From positions 576,660-640,659 of the forward strand of contig NW_015971539.1 of the NCBI RefSeq assembly GCF_000182565.1: 64,000 nucleotides of DNA. The letters are read 5' to 3'. Below, piece after piece: positions 13,528 to 23,915 of the stretch (within the stretch, counting starts at the first letter, position 1; each line of letters begins with the position of its first letter). This DNA comes from Spizellomyces punctatus DAOM BR117 (Eukaryota; Chytridiomycota; Chytridiomycetes; Spizellomycetales; Spizellomycetaceae). The notes under the pieces were generated by a model. That model did not search any database. It saw only the letters and a list, made by a program, of their open reading frames with translations, and had not been told where the DNA came from. A program made the translations under genes and the position numbers.

Positions 13528-14437
13528 CTACTTTCTATCCTTTCTTCTCTTGAAGCCCTTCCGAGTGAAATTATTCTTTTGTTCCTGGATTTCCAAGAAC
13601 TTCCTCTTGTAATATGACTTTGCTTGATTATCAGCCAATAACTCGTCGACAATGTTATCCCGGCGCTCTTTACGGGTGAGGCGGCTAGAGAAGAACTCTG
13701 TGGGTCCTTGAACGATCGTTCCAATCTGCGGCAAGCAACTTGGTCAAACAAGTAATTAAGATATAAATGAGAAATAGAGAAAGTGTACCTGAAAGAACTT
13801 TGGCAAGGCTTTCATTGTGCCCTTCTTGTAGTGCCGTTTGGGGTCGATAACCGCACGGGATTTGAGAATGTGAAGGTCGCGCTTGATTTCCTCTGTCATG
13901 TCGGGTGCAGGCATATCAAACCATTTTGGTCCCGCCGTTTCCTTCTCCATCTGGAGTCGCGTTGCTTAGTGGATAGTTGAGCAGTAATGCATCATAATAA
14001 TCCAACTTACAATTTTCTTCTTTTTCTTATCCCAATCTAATGCAGGTGGTAACGTCTCCGGCGCAGATTGTACGTTTATCGCTTCTGGTCCAATCTGAAC
14101 CTTCCTTTTCTCTGAGAGTTTGGAACCACTCGCCTCTTCCTTCAATATAACAGTTCGATCAGCTTGGAGTCGCACGGCGCCGTACTTGTTGGTATCTTCT
14201 ATGTATAGCTCCTCAGATTTGACTCCAGGATCGAGTTTCACGGTTTCGAGGGGGGAAGGCTTTTCTTCTGTTATGGATTTCAATGAACTTTGGCCATGCC
14301 GTTATTGTAAAGTCCTCCTGAAATCCTTCTTCAACGACAGCAACTTACATCATGGCTGCTTGTTGCTGTTTGAGAACTTCGGTTGCCTTTGCAAGAAGCT
14401 CGTCGAGATCCATATCATTATTGTCTTGGTGCTCCAT
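13528..14437 (-). CDS. FCF2: rRNA-processing protein Fcf2 (DNTTIP2 C-terminal domain)
   Basis: Nucleolar factor for early pre-rRNA cleavages (A0-A2) of 18S maturation. The Fcf2 domain is complete: WFDMPAPDMTEEIKRDLHIL, KSRAVIDPKRHYKKG, LPKFFQIGTIVQGPTEFFSS and RLTRKERRDNIVDELLADNQ. A basic tail ends FTRKGFKRRKDRK, consistent with nucleolar targeting. The first exon starts MEHQDNNDMDLDELLAKATE (ATG at 14437; an in-frame TGA lies upstream), and a linker exon is rich in Lys/Glu. Introns have GTAAGTTG-type donors. It is head-to-head with the coiled-coil membrane protein gene. Confidence 0.9.
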
Positions 14438-14602
14438 ATCGCTTGTTGGATGGCCAGTGTCAAAGGCTTCAAGTTCTGGAAGTTCAGGACAAAAACAAGT
14501 CACCAATCATTCTCTTCTGGGTTAAATTAGATCACGTGAGCAAGTGTCGATGGAGTCAACAGCACGAAGCTTTCCATCCTCGCGTACTAAAGGCACCCCA
14601 AC
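14438..14602. promoter_or_regulatory. Compact bidirectional promoter with E-box
   Basis: Only 165 bases separate the FCF2 and coiled-coil gene starts. CACGTG is at 14533-14538. Confidence 0.5.
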
Positions 14603-15681
14603 ATGCTTACAGCAAACGTTTCTCGTCCGCTCTCCTCAGAGTCCCCGCCTTCCTCCCTTGCTTCAGACTCTTCTCCTGAACGTTCCTTCTCTTCCGTTAC
14701 GCAAGAGCGACCAACTTCTGCTATACCGCCTCCCGATTTCGTCGATGACATTGATTCAAGTTTTGCGGATCTGGCTGGAGAGTCACCTCCGAGTTCCCTT
14801 GCATCAAACTCTCCAACACGATCTATGACACCCTTACCTCAGCCACCGGAACCCATTGACATTTCTGAACCGGAGAATACACCTCCTCCAGTGCGAACCC
14901 TTTTCCCAATTGCACCAGCTGCAGTACCTGACAAGATCATACCACGTCCCACACAAGCCACCGATAGCACTCAAACGGATTCAGAACCACTCGACTTTGC
15001 GTCGGCATCGCGTCAAATAAAAGAATGTTATGGGCAAGCTAGTCGAAAAGCTGACTACATACGTGCTGTTATGTCTTTCGGTACCGGGTCTGCCTTGGAG
15101 GTGTACGATATGGCGCAGTCGATAGATGAATTAAGCGTGAATATTAGCAGATTGAAGAGATATGATGATTCAATTCGCAAATTGATGGAGGAGGCAGTGA
15201 ACAAAACCAAGGTATGCTTTTATGTTTTTCGTATGATAATTCACGGTGGGCGAAGGGCTTATGCCATTTTACAGGCCGAGTATGAAACACGTTTGAAGAA
15301 CCTCCGAATTGAGAAAGAAAAACTAGCGAAACATGAAGCAGCAATTGCCAAAGCCGATGAACATATCGCAAAAATGGATCGACAGGTGGAGGACTTGCGA
15401 GCAAAACGTATACGCCTAGAGGCAGAATATCAACTAGCTTTGCAACGGAAGTTGGCGGAGGAGAAAGAAGAGGCTGTAAAGCAAAGAAATCAGGTATTAC
15501 CCCATTGATTGATTGTCTCAGATGTCGCGTCTCATGTCACCTCTGCTCTCAGGTCCGCCTCATGATGAAAGTGCTCCTGTCGTCCTTCGTACTCTCCTTT
15601 GGTGTCTTCCTTCCGCAATTTACCTACTTTTTGTTTTCCCTGGCAGTTCTTTCCATCCATGTGTATGCTGTAGTGGGCTGA
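14603..15681 (+). CDS. Unrecognised coiled-coil protein with C-terminal membrane anchor
   Basis: I do not recognise the family. The first 130 residues are low-complexity Ser/Pro with a near-repeat, ESPPSSLASDSS then ESPPSSLASNSP, and an acidic PPDFVDDIDSSFADLAG. A conserved-looking helical block follows (IKECYGQASRKADYIRAVMS, SALEVYDMAQSIDELSVNIS). A long coiled coil (AEYETRLKNLRIEKEKLAKH to QLALQRKLAEEKEEAVKQ) is joined across an intron at 15213-15274. The last exon, after an acceptor at about 15551, reads VRLMMKVLLSSFVLSFGVF and LPQFTYFLFSLAVLSIHVYA. These are one or two hydrophobic segments just before the stop, suggesting tail anchoring. A SNARE-like or organelle-tether role is possible but not shown. 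Confidence 0.7.
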
Positions 15682-15895
15682 GGAATGGCCGCATGTCGGT
15701 TCGTGCCAAACTCTTGTATTTACTTGTGTACCATGATTGTAATATAAGGCGAAGACTTGGGACACTTCTTTTTGCCCTACTCAAATGGATTATCTGATTC
15801 TCATGACAATGTACAGCACAGCTGAGTGTCGCAGACAGAATCATAGAGTACGCTGTATAATATCTATACACTAAATTGCGACATCCACCTCCTTT

Positions 15896-17576
15896 CTATA
15901 TATCCCCTAAGGGCTTGGCTGTTGACAGCAGTCTCAAAATGTCCATCGGGTCCGCCACCTTCTCCTTTCTGTCTTTTTCCTCGTACGCTTTCAAGACCTT
16001 CTCAAAGACCTGATCAGTGAATCTCCGTGTCCTATGCTCAAAGGCCGTTGTTTGACGTAAAACGTGGTCAACATTGTCCAACTGAGCAAGATTCGTCAGT
16101 AGCATCGAGGGTGAAAATATTCTGATCGAACGTACCTCTAATTGTAGGGAGTCATATTGTTCTGCCATCCACCCGTCTATGGACTTTGTAAAATCACCGG
16201 AGCATACTTCTTCAAGTATTGCCCGTTCGTCATCATTCAGAGATGGCTCAACAAGTTCATGCTCAGGTTTGGATTCGAGACGTGCAATAACATCCGCATG
16301 AGCTGCGGTGTGATCTTTGAGTAGAGAGATCCATTGTTGTTCTTCAGCTTTGAGTCTGGAATGGGGTCAAAGTGAGCAAAGATAGGAAAAGTGTTGACAT
16401 TGTGGGAAAGTACCTCTCCAGATCGCGTTGGTATTCCTCTAATTGTCGGGCGCTTGCTTCATTTTGGGGATGTGGTAATTTTTTGGGTGTTTCGGGCTGT
16501 GGTGTTGAATCAGCCTGTAGATGTCATGATATGAATATCCGTCTATTCCCATGCACCTATGTGTCGTACAGAAAGACTTACTGGGCGATGATACCATGAT
16601 GTATTGATTTTTTTGCTTGTCAGTCCAGCAATAACATCTTCCTGTATTTCCCGAACTGGAGATCAACATCAATCAGATTAACAAGCAGTTGGATGAGGTT
16701 CGAACGGAGTCACAAACCATACATATTCGATCAAGATTATCAGCCGGGTCCTCCTTATTCTCATTGCTTTGTCCATCCAACGTCCGTTGGGCGCACCAAA
16801 CTAAAAGCTGCCTCATTCGATTAGGATCAGATAACTCCGCATCAATGTGTCGGTAGAAATCAGATGGGTCGATCGTTTCGTGAGGCGGCGCTAAAAACCA
16901 AGCCAGATCATCCAATCATGTTAATCGAGCCCTTTCACCGCAAGGGGCAACTAGGGAAAAGAACTCACGACATAATCCATTATGTGCAGCAGACACCCTC
17001 TTTCCCCGTAATCCTAAACTTGACCTTCTCCGTCCGCCACTATTTCTCATTTGCTTATTTCGCTCAATGATTGGCGTATCACTCGATGGTAAGTTCACAG
17101 TATAATCTCCTTCAGAAAGTTTTGAAGGAGCATAAGAACGACGGAGAGTCTGGACGCGAAGGTTGAGGGGTCCACCAGGGACTGCGATGGTCGTTTTCCG
17201 ACGGGATGCGTTTGGATTCGGTTCGGGGAGAGATTCCTTCGTCTTCTTTTTGGGTTGAGGGGAGTTTGGGGACTCGGTTGGTGTTATGCTTTCCAATTTG
17301 ATGCTCTTGCTGGGTTTAAAGACGAAGCCATTGTCTTCTCGGAGGTCGTCTTCAAGGAACATTAACATTGCAATCAAAGAAATGAACGCCTAACGCCAGA
17401 CTCGCGGTGCTTACCATTTTTCTTTGGCTAAAGTAGCAGTATGCACCAACAGAAGATAGCGTGAGTGAAAATGCGACATGTTGTTCTTTATGTGAAACTC
17501 CACACACCTTTCTGGCGTAAGGATGCGGTCGACCTTCCCCGTGATCGCCGTGGTTTGTACGGATAGGTCCACCCAT
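15896..17576 (-). CDS. DSN1: Kinetochore protein Dsn1 / Mis13
   Basis: Subunit of the Mis12 (MIND) complex linking centromeric chromatin to Ndc80. The signature RRRSSLGLRGKRVSAAHNGL, then PPHETIDPSDFYRHIDAELS and DPNRMRQLLVWCAQRTLDG, is the family's diagnostic block. The C-terminal part is helical (SLQLEVRSIRIFSPSMLLTN, LAQLDNVDHVLRQTTAFEHR), ending LLRLLSTAKPLGDI-like sequence at 15896. The N-terminus was assembled from exon 1 (MGGPIRTNHGDHGEGRPHPY, ATG at 17576), a tiny exon PKKN, and the exon beginning DDLREDNGFVFKPSKSIK. The first two joins are inferred from splice signals and are the least certain part. Confidence 0.87.
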
Positions 17577-17870
17577 ACTCCCCTTCTTACCCACTCACAA
17601 CAATGAACACAATTAGGTGAAGCCTGCGGTTGGAACGTGCGTGCCGTGGGATGCTTCCTGCGTCGTCGTCGTCGTTCGTTTGTTCGTCGAGAGACGCGTT
17701 CCTCAAGTGACGCGACCGGACGTTCGGACGCGCGAGTGGAATCTCCATGGCAACTGGGAGCAAACCTTAAGGACAAGGACTCTGTAATGTTTGAAGCTAG
17801 CCGAGATCCTGCCACTGTTGACTTGTAACGGACATTGGCCCAACCATTGTCCCATCCACATTGTGACAAA
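17577..17870. promoter_or_regulatory. Bidirectional promoter between DSN1 and mL54
   Basis: 294 bases between divergent starts, with CG-rich segments. No TATA box and no CACGTG is seen. Confidence 0.45.
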
Positions 17871-18293
17871 ATGCTTCGAACGCCGTGCGCACTTCGTCTC
17901 CTCCCTTCCCGATCGCTTCACCGCTCCATTATTGCCCGTCTAGCCACCACCACCACAGCACCAGCAACATCACAAGGTATATACAGTGTCACTGGAAGAT
18001 TTACAGCTTAGAAACTAATATTCTGCCTAGAACCTCCATCAACGGTAAAGCCCAAGGGTCCCCCAGAACCGTCCTCTTGCAAAGAGGGCACCGTCCTGAA
18101 AGGTCTTAACATTCTGAAAGACGGGAAGGACCCGGTCGCACTGGCCGATGACGCCTACCCAGACTGGCTATGGTCTCTTCTCGACCCGCCGAAAAAGGAT
18201 TGGACACCAGAGGAGCAATTGAGTAGAAAGTATTTGAGAAAATTGACCAAGGAGAAGATTAAAGCGAACTCTATTGCGAAGAGGGCTCGGTGA
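17871..18293 (+). CDS. MRPL54: Mitochondrial large ribosomal subunit protein mL54
   Basis: Small protein of the mitochondrial 54S subunit (yeast Mrpl37). Exon 1 encodes MLRTPCALRLLPSRSLHRSI, a classic Arg/Leu-rich presequence, and ends in a Thr/Ala stretch. After an intron of about 50 bases, exon 2 gives the family core: GTVLKGLNILKDGKDPVALA, DDAYPDWLWSLLDPPKKDWT and EEQLSRKYLRKLTKEKIKAN, ending SIAKRAR. Length (about 120 residues) matches the family. Confidence 0.92.
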
Positions 18294-18393
18294 TGGGCAG
18301 TGATTGGTCGATTGATAGTTGGGTTGACGGTTCATGTATTTATAGATAAGCACTTTCATTATTGGAATGGATATTTAAAATGGTAGTTTGGCT

Positions 18394-19562
18394 TTAGTAT
18401 ACTGGTGAGCATAACACCCGTCGAATCTTTTTCGCTAGAGCACCTCCTATAGCTTTCCGCCCGTTTCCACCTGCTGAACGGATCAGTGATTCTCGTTCTG
18501 TATCATCATTACATGCCGCTAGTGCTTTCAAAAGACTAAGGATCCGGAAACTAAAATGTCAGGGATGCGCTCGTACTCAAAGTTATCAGATATCCCCACC
18601 TTCTCATAGTCGGATAATTCTTTGCAATAGCCACAGCCTTCTCCCCACTGACACCTTTTATCGTCATCAACTGCCGCGTCCAAATTTCCTGTACCCTGTA
18701 CTCTTTTGACTTTGAGTTTATGGCTTGATACCCGTCAAAGGTCAGATGGCATTGACATCCATGTGTTCCTTCCAAATAAGCCCGCGTTTCTTTGAATGTG
18801 TCCCTATTCAGTACTTCACTTGATATCGCAAGCAAGTCCTGTTTCTATAGCGACTACAGGTAAGCATATATCTAATGTGTGGCGAATTGGTCTGTAGAAA
18901 ACATACTCCAAACTTTGCTATCAACCCTTTCGTCAACCGAACCAGATAGGCAATCGTCTCATCCAAAGACGCAGTCTGTTTCAAAAAGAATCCATTGACA
19001 ACTTGAACTTGTGCCATGGCCGTTCGAATCGCTGTCAGCCCAAAATTGAGCGCTTGGACCATGCTAGGTGATTTTTCGACCAGGTAAATTGTGTTTCGAA
19101 GGCCGCTGTTGCCTAGACGGAGCTGGGGGTGGTAAGTACTTTTGCCGTCAAACGTGTGAGTTAAAAAGAGGTTTAGGCATGTACTTTTTGGTCCTTGAAT
19201 CGGGAATCCTTGATACTTGCTATTAGGTCATCCATTGTTTTGCGTTCAATAACATAATCGAGTACAACTTCTTGTCCCTCGTTGGATGCATCTAGTTTAG
19301 ATAAAGTTAGGTATGAGGTCGTGATTAAGGCCGTGTCTTGAAATCCGTACTTACCTCCCCGTAATTTGGCAACCCATAGGAAATCGCCTACGGTTAAACT
19401 TCTTGTCAACGTCTTTATTCCGTGCATCTCGAGCTGTTCTTGAATGTAACTTCGGTCTTTTTTGAGTTTGACTTCTCGCGTGTCGACAACAATGTATATA
19501 TCAAATCTTCCTGCCGCGTAACGCAGCGGTACAGGCGTATTGGCTGTGATGGGTTGGGACAT
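18394..19562 (-). CDS. MUS81: MUS81-type structure-specific endonuclease, short form
   Basis: Catalytic partner of Eme1 that cleaves branched recombination intermediates. The ERCC4/XPF nuclease domain is intact: IVVDTREVKLKKDRSYIQEQ, LTVGDFLWVAKLRG, the active-site VIERKTMDDLIASIKDSRF (ERKxxxD), then NGFFLKQTASLDETIAYLVR. The terminal (HhH)2 domain has IWTRQLMTIKGVSGEKAVAI and, in a last exon ending at 18394, SLLKALAACNDDTERESLIR and KAIGGALAKKIRRVLCSPVY. The ATG at 19562 sits only about ten residues before the nuclease domain. The N-terminal HhH and winged-helix domains of animal and yeast Mus81 are missing, and only 314 bases separate this ATG from the next gene's stop. Confidence 0.9.
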
Positions 19563-19876
19563 GTTTGAGGGATTGTGGATAATGACCCGGTCGGAGGACG
19601 AAAAGCAAGACTGACCACAAAAGTCGCGCTCGGACGAACAGCCGGAGTGACTCACGCCGTGATGAGATCAGCGCGTCCGATTCTGCTCACAGCATACAAG
19701 TAGGTGGTAGGGCATCCTGGTAGGGTCGTGCGGAAGGGTATTTCATAGTACGAGGCCCACATATTATTTACTACCTTCCGGCAATCATTACGCCGTCGAA
19801 TAAAAAAAAACAGGTTCAAACACGTACAACACTACTACAATACACTTGTAAACACACTTTCTCAACTTCTTTTTTT

Positions 19877-21231
19877 CTACCACGTCATGGCTCTTCGGAC
19901 GGGTAACCCCACTCCGCCAATTCCACCTGCATCCCTCCACAGCTCCACAACCCTGTTTCTTCTCTGTACGTCTCCAGAGCGAACAGCATCCACGGCATAC
20001 GCCATCACCTCCCTTTGAACACCCGCATCGGCTGCGTGAAGAATAATTGGTATCTCCCCTGCCGTCACACTTCGCACCTTTATGCCTGCCTCAAGACCAA
20101 ACTTCACCTTTACACTATGTCGAACCGAAATTAGAGGCGAGACAAATGATATCACTGGCTGCTTGCTTTGTTGATTGGGTTTAACTCCCCGCAAGCTATC
20201 GAGGGGCACGTGCACCCGCTTTCTCCATAGATCACCACCATGTTGCGGCACGATACGGTGTACCAGGATCGTCTCCGCAAGATCTTTGACCTGTCGCTGC
20301 GCTGAGACCTGAACGTGGGCCTGTAACGTCATTTCAACCCATTTTATTCTACAGCCTGGTGGAAGGGAGGCAACGTGGATATCGGCAATCATTGTCTCAT
20401 CTAAGGCGTAGGAGCGGGACAACAGGGTGACCTGGTACGTTAAGGATGTGGAGGGAGTAGTGGTAAGGTTGGAGAGTGTGGCAGATGGTTGGCTTGGGAT
20501 GGGATGCACACTAGGTAGACCGGATGTGCTGGCTCGACGGCCGACTTGCGGTGCGAGAATGTGGTGGAGGTTGTATTTTCTACATTCAATGTCGTGTAAA
20601 AAGTATCAGTGACGCGCGTATTCGCGGCAAATCCCACAAGCATAACTTACGATAAAACCACGGGGATTCTGACAGAAACCTTTCTCCTCCTCCTTCGCCC
20701 CCATTCCAAGACGGCCAATATAGTATACCCAACTCCCCCATCTTCACATTTGAAACTCGGTGGTAAAATATCAGGCACGGAAAATCGAAAAGGTAACTCG
20801 TGGTCTCCACATTTCAGTGCCCCACTGTCCCCCAGGCATCCGACAACACTGTACGAAGGTAGTTCACTACCCAATAGCACGATCTGTTGATGCACTAATA
20901 CCCGCTTCTCCCGNNNNNNNNNNNNNNNNNNNNNNNNNNNNNNNNNNNNNNNNNNNNNNNNNNNNNNNNNNNNNNNNNNNNNNNNNNNNNNNNNNNNNNN
21001 NNNNNNNNNNNNNCATTTGGTCATGGGCACATGCCATGGGAGGATATGAGACCATTGTGTACGGGTTGCACCGTGGAGTGTGAGCGTTAGACGCGGAGAG
21101 TAGAGATGCTTTTGTGGGAGTATAGATAGGTGAACGGTGCCACGAATAGCGCAAGGGGTTATGCCTAAACGGCCATGAATGAGGCTATCGTGTCCAGGAA
21201 GAGGATGAATGCTGATAGACAAAGGGGCCAT
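19877..21231 (-). CDS. Arrestin-fold protein, interrupted by an assembly gap
   Basis: Likely arrestin-domain adaptor (alpha-arrestin or related), usually linking membrane cargo to ubiquitin ligases. The start MAPLSISIHPLPGHDSLIHG and later PRLTLTLHG fit the first strands of an arrestin N domain. After the 100-N gap come HELPFRFSVPDILPPSFKCE and GVGYTILAVLEWG, a typical arrestin N-domain end. An intron (donor GTAAGTTATG) joins to KYNLHHILAPQVGRR. The C domain follows (SLTYQVTLLSRSYALDETMI, CRIKWVEMTLQAHVQVSAQR, SVRHSVKVKFGL). The total length cannot be known because of the gap. No PY motif is visible in the sequenced part. Confidence 0.72.
20914..21013. other. Assembly gap (100 Ns)
   Basis: Exactly 100 consecutive N, the conventional placeholder for a gap of unknown size. 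It falls inside the arrestin-like coding region, so the reading frame across it is not meaningful. Confidence 0.99.
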
Positions 21232-22123
21232 GCAGCGACTACAGTATTGACTATCGTTGTTGTTATTGCCGTAGTCGTCGTTCTCGTCGGGTACCGTACG
21301 GAAACACTCGCCAAAGTTTATAAAAACAAAAAGAAATTGTAATGAGGAATCTGTCAAGAAATGGAGAGGAGGTTTTGTTTTTCTTGAACCCATCCCATAG
21401 AACACTTCTCCCGCCCGCCTTCACAGCCACCTTACGAAAGCCGCGTGTCCTTGCAAATGTATCACACAATCCAGAAGTGTGACATTTCACACTTCACACT
21501 GTTTGGCGGGTTTTGGTTCTTGGCAACGAAGAGGAGGACTGGAAGGAATGGAAGGGTTTGTTTATACGAATGAAGTTGGCATTTCAAAGAATTGGGACTT
21601 GCCAAAAAGGCATTTAATCATCAGGAGCACAACTGACAGGATGCGGTAAACAAATGCTAGGGATGTTTTGTTGAAAGCTCAGCCTTATTGTACATTGAAC
21701 CCTTACAATCTGTTCTCGAGCTTCTTACCAATGGTATGTCATAAGTATTACGATGAGCTTCCTTGCATTAGCCAAATGTTCCATGATAGCTTTGCACCCA
21801 GTGAGTACCTGATTATGACAGTGAAAACTTAAGGTGGGGAGCAAACAAAATGCTGAAGCGATGATTGAAATTTTTGATAAACTATGACAGCAGCAATGGA
21901 ATAGCAGTGGAATACTTTACATTTAGTCTGACGTTTTGTAATAGTTTTCCTTGTCATAAAGGTGTTGCTCATTCCGATGTGCACTCACCAAGATTGCGAC
22001 TGATAGCATTGCACTGTGTCACTTTAACTCTTTTACGCTGCTACACTAGAATTTAACAAAATCCCACATTACAGCCAAAAAAAGGTAACAGCCATAGGAT
22101 AAGTCAGCTGGTATGCACATACA
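21232..22123. other. Intergenic region with no recognised gene
   Basis: About 890 bases between two minus-strand genes. It should contain the arrestin-like gene's promoter and the 3' UTR of the ankyrin gene. AT-rich, with only short, non-conserved ORFs. Confidence 0.5.
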
Positions 22124-23672
22124 TTACTCTAAACCTAAATTCATATTCGCTTGTTTCAAAAGATGCAGGGACGCAGCTCCCAGAGTAGAAGGCTTCATTC
22201 TATTCACATACAACCAAGGATGTGAGATGCAAAAGTACGGCATTCGACAAGCAATTAAAAAACTCACCTCGACAATAAAAAGGAGATAACTTCTTGCTGA
22301 TGTAACATTACCGCCATATCCAATGGCAAGATTGTTTCCAAGGGGGGGGCTGCCTGTCCAGTAGACTTTCTCCTACTCAGCCGCCGCTGAGCTGGCAGGG
22401 GTGATGACGGTAGTGGTGCCGAAGATGACAAGGCAGTGGATGGTAATTCCAGCCCACTCGGGGTCGATTTCGGCTGAGCATTTCGAAGGCGGACGAGAAG
22501 TCTGTAATCGGCAATGTTGAGTCCCTTTCGGGGATTCGCGCCATATTCGAGCAGCATGCGAACCATCGAAACCTGACCCCTGCAGCAGGCAATGTGGAGG
22601 GCCGTCAAACCGTACCAGGACTGGTTCACTTTGACGCGATGATTCTGCGGCGGATCGTTCAGCAAAGAGAATTCCCAAAAAAAAAATGCGGCAAGCGTCC
22701 CACCTGAATCATTCTAAACACCATAGTATGCAGTCCCAAACCCAATGCCAGCATAAAATATGACGGTGCATGAAAACTCTTACACCGCGCCGAAAACACG
22801 GGTGCATTCACGTCTGGAGGGTACCCCTTATCCAGCATGAGCATACAAACAGGTTCCATGCCATTCACCATGGCTAGTAGGAAAATTTTTTCTGTCTCTG
22901 CTGCCCAGGTTTTGTGGAGCATGTTGGGGGAGATTTCGTCGAGGAGGGAGCAGGCTTGGGACATGCGATGATCGTGTACAGCAATGTTAAGGAGGTGAAA
23001 TGTGGCTGTTTTCAGGTATAAATAAGAGTGAGTGGCAGCAGCTATAGATAAGTGGAATCAGAGCTGATTCATACTATGCTGAGATCGTTTCCGTTTTTTA
23101 GGTTTTAAGAGCTTTGACAGGACACCCTTTTTAGGGTCTGATCGATCTAAGAAAAAGGACAGCACAGTCAAAATCTTGCAATGAATGAACAACCACAAAC
23201 AGCAAACAACAAGTTCCAAACCTTTTTTATGCTTCTCCCACAAATTCCCTTTTGACTTTGTGCCTTTTTCTAACATTGGCGTCGGAGCCCTTTGTCGCTT
23301 CTCCAACGCCATCAAAATACGTCTCTGGTGCTTAGCGCGCACATCCCCTTGCCGAAAATCTGCCAGAGACACGACCTCGTTTGCCGACTTTGTCGGAGAC
23401 CGTGACCTGCTCATACTCCCCCACGTTGACGGTCCACTTGCACTCCTCTTGAGCTGGTACAATTGTGACCCATTCGGTATGATAAGTGAGGATGGACGTA
23501 ATTTGGGCGACTCCGCCTTGGACGCTGGCAAACTCTTTGGTGACGTTGGTGCCGACTGGTTGATTGGCAGCGGGGGAGGAGGAGAGGACATGGACCGGAG
23601 GCGTTGAGCGAATCCCTTTTTGAGTTGCTTTCGTAGCGCCAGCTTCCCGCCATTGTCCGAGTTTGCGGCCAT
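22124..23672 (-). CDS. Ankyrin-repeat protein with basic Ser/Pro-rich N-terminus
   Basis: Specific function not recognised. Exon 1 (MAANSDNGGKLALRKQLKKG) is basic and Ser/Pro-rich with SPTK and RSRSP-like motifs and helix ADFRQGDVRAKHQRRILMAL. Exon 2 carries KKGVLSKLLKPKKRKRSQH, a likely nuclear localisation signal. Later exons give TFHLLNIAVHDHRMSQACSL, CMLMLDKGYPPDVNAPVF and the clearest ankyrin repeat YGLTALHIACCRGQVSMVRM LLEYGANP, then DMAVMLHQQEVISFLLSR. The ORF could stop at 22264, but that TGA overlaps a consensus donor (AG|GTGAGT). Splicing to an acceptor at about 22195 adds MKPSTLGAASLHLLKQANMN and a stop at 22124. I prefer the longer form. Confidence 0.72.
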
Positions 23673-23915
23673 GCTGCTGGAAAACTACTGCAAAGTCGGC
23701 CCTTTGAAATGGGGGATGCCCAACACCCACGGATTTTGCGTTGCCTGCTGTGCGTGCGCTGCCCTTGTAGACGATTCCAACTGACTTGAAAGAATAGAAT
23801 CCGTAAAAACCCTCACCCTCATAACACCCCATTTTTGCTTACGTCATTATCGCGCACACGTGATCTATGCCACAAGTTCTTGCCAAGTTGCCAAGTCTTT
23901 GCTTGTTGTTGGACG
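23673..23915. promoter_or_regulatory. Bidirectional promoter with E-box, ankyrin gene / hydroxylase-GT60 gene
   Basis: 243 bases between divergent ATGs. CACGTG at 23857-23862 lies about 55 bases before the plus-strand ATG. Confidence 0.5.

Noticed and set aside
20647-21405. Continuous minus-strand reading frame across the N gap
   Set aside because: The gap is exactly 100 N and of unknown real size, so frame continuity across it is an artefact. Only the flanking arrestin-like parts were used.
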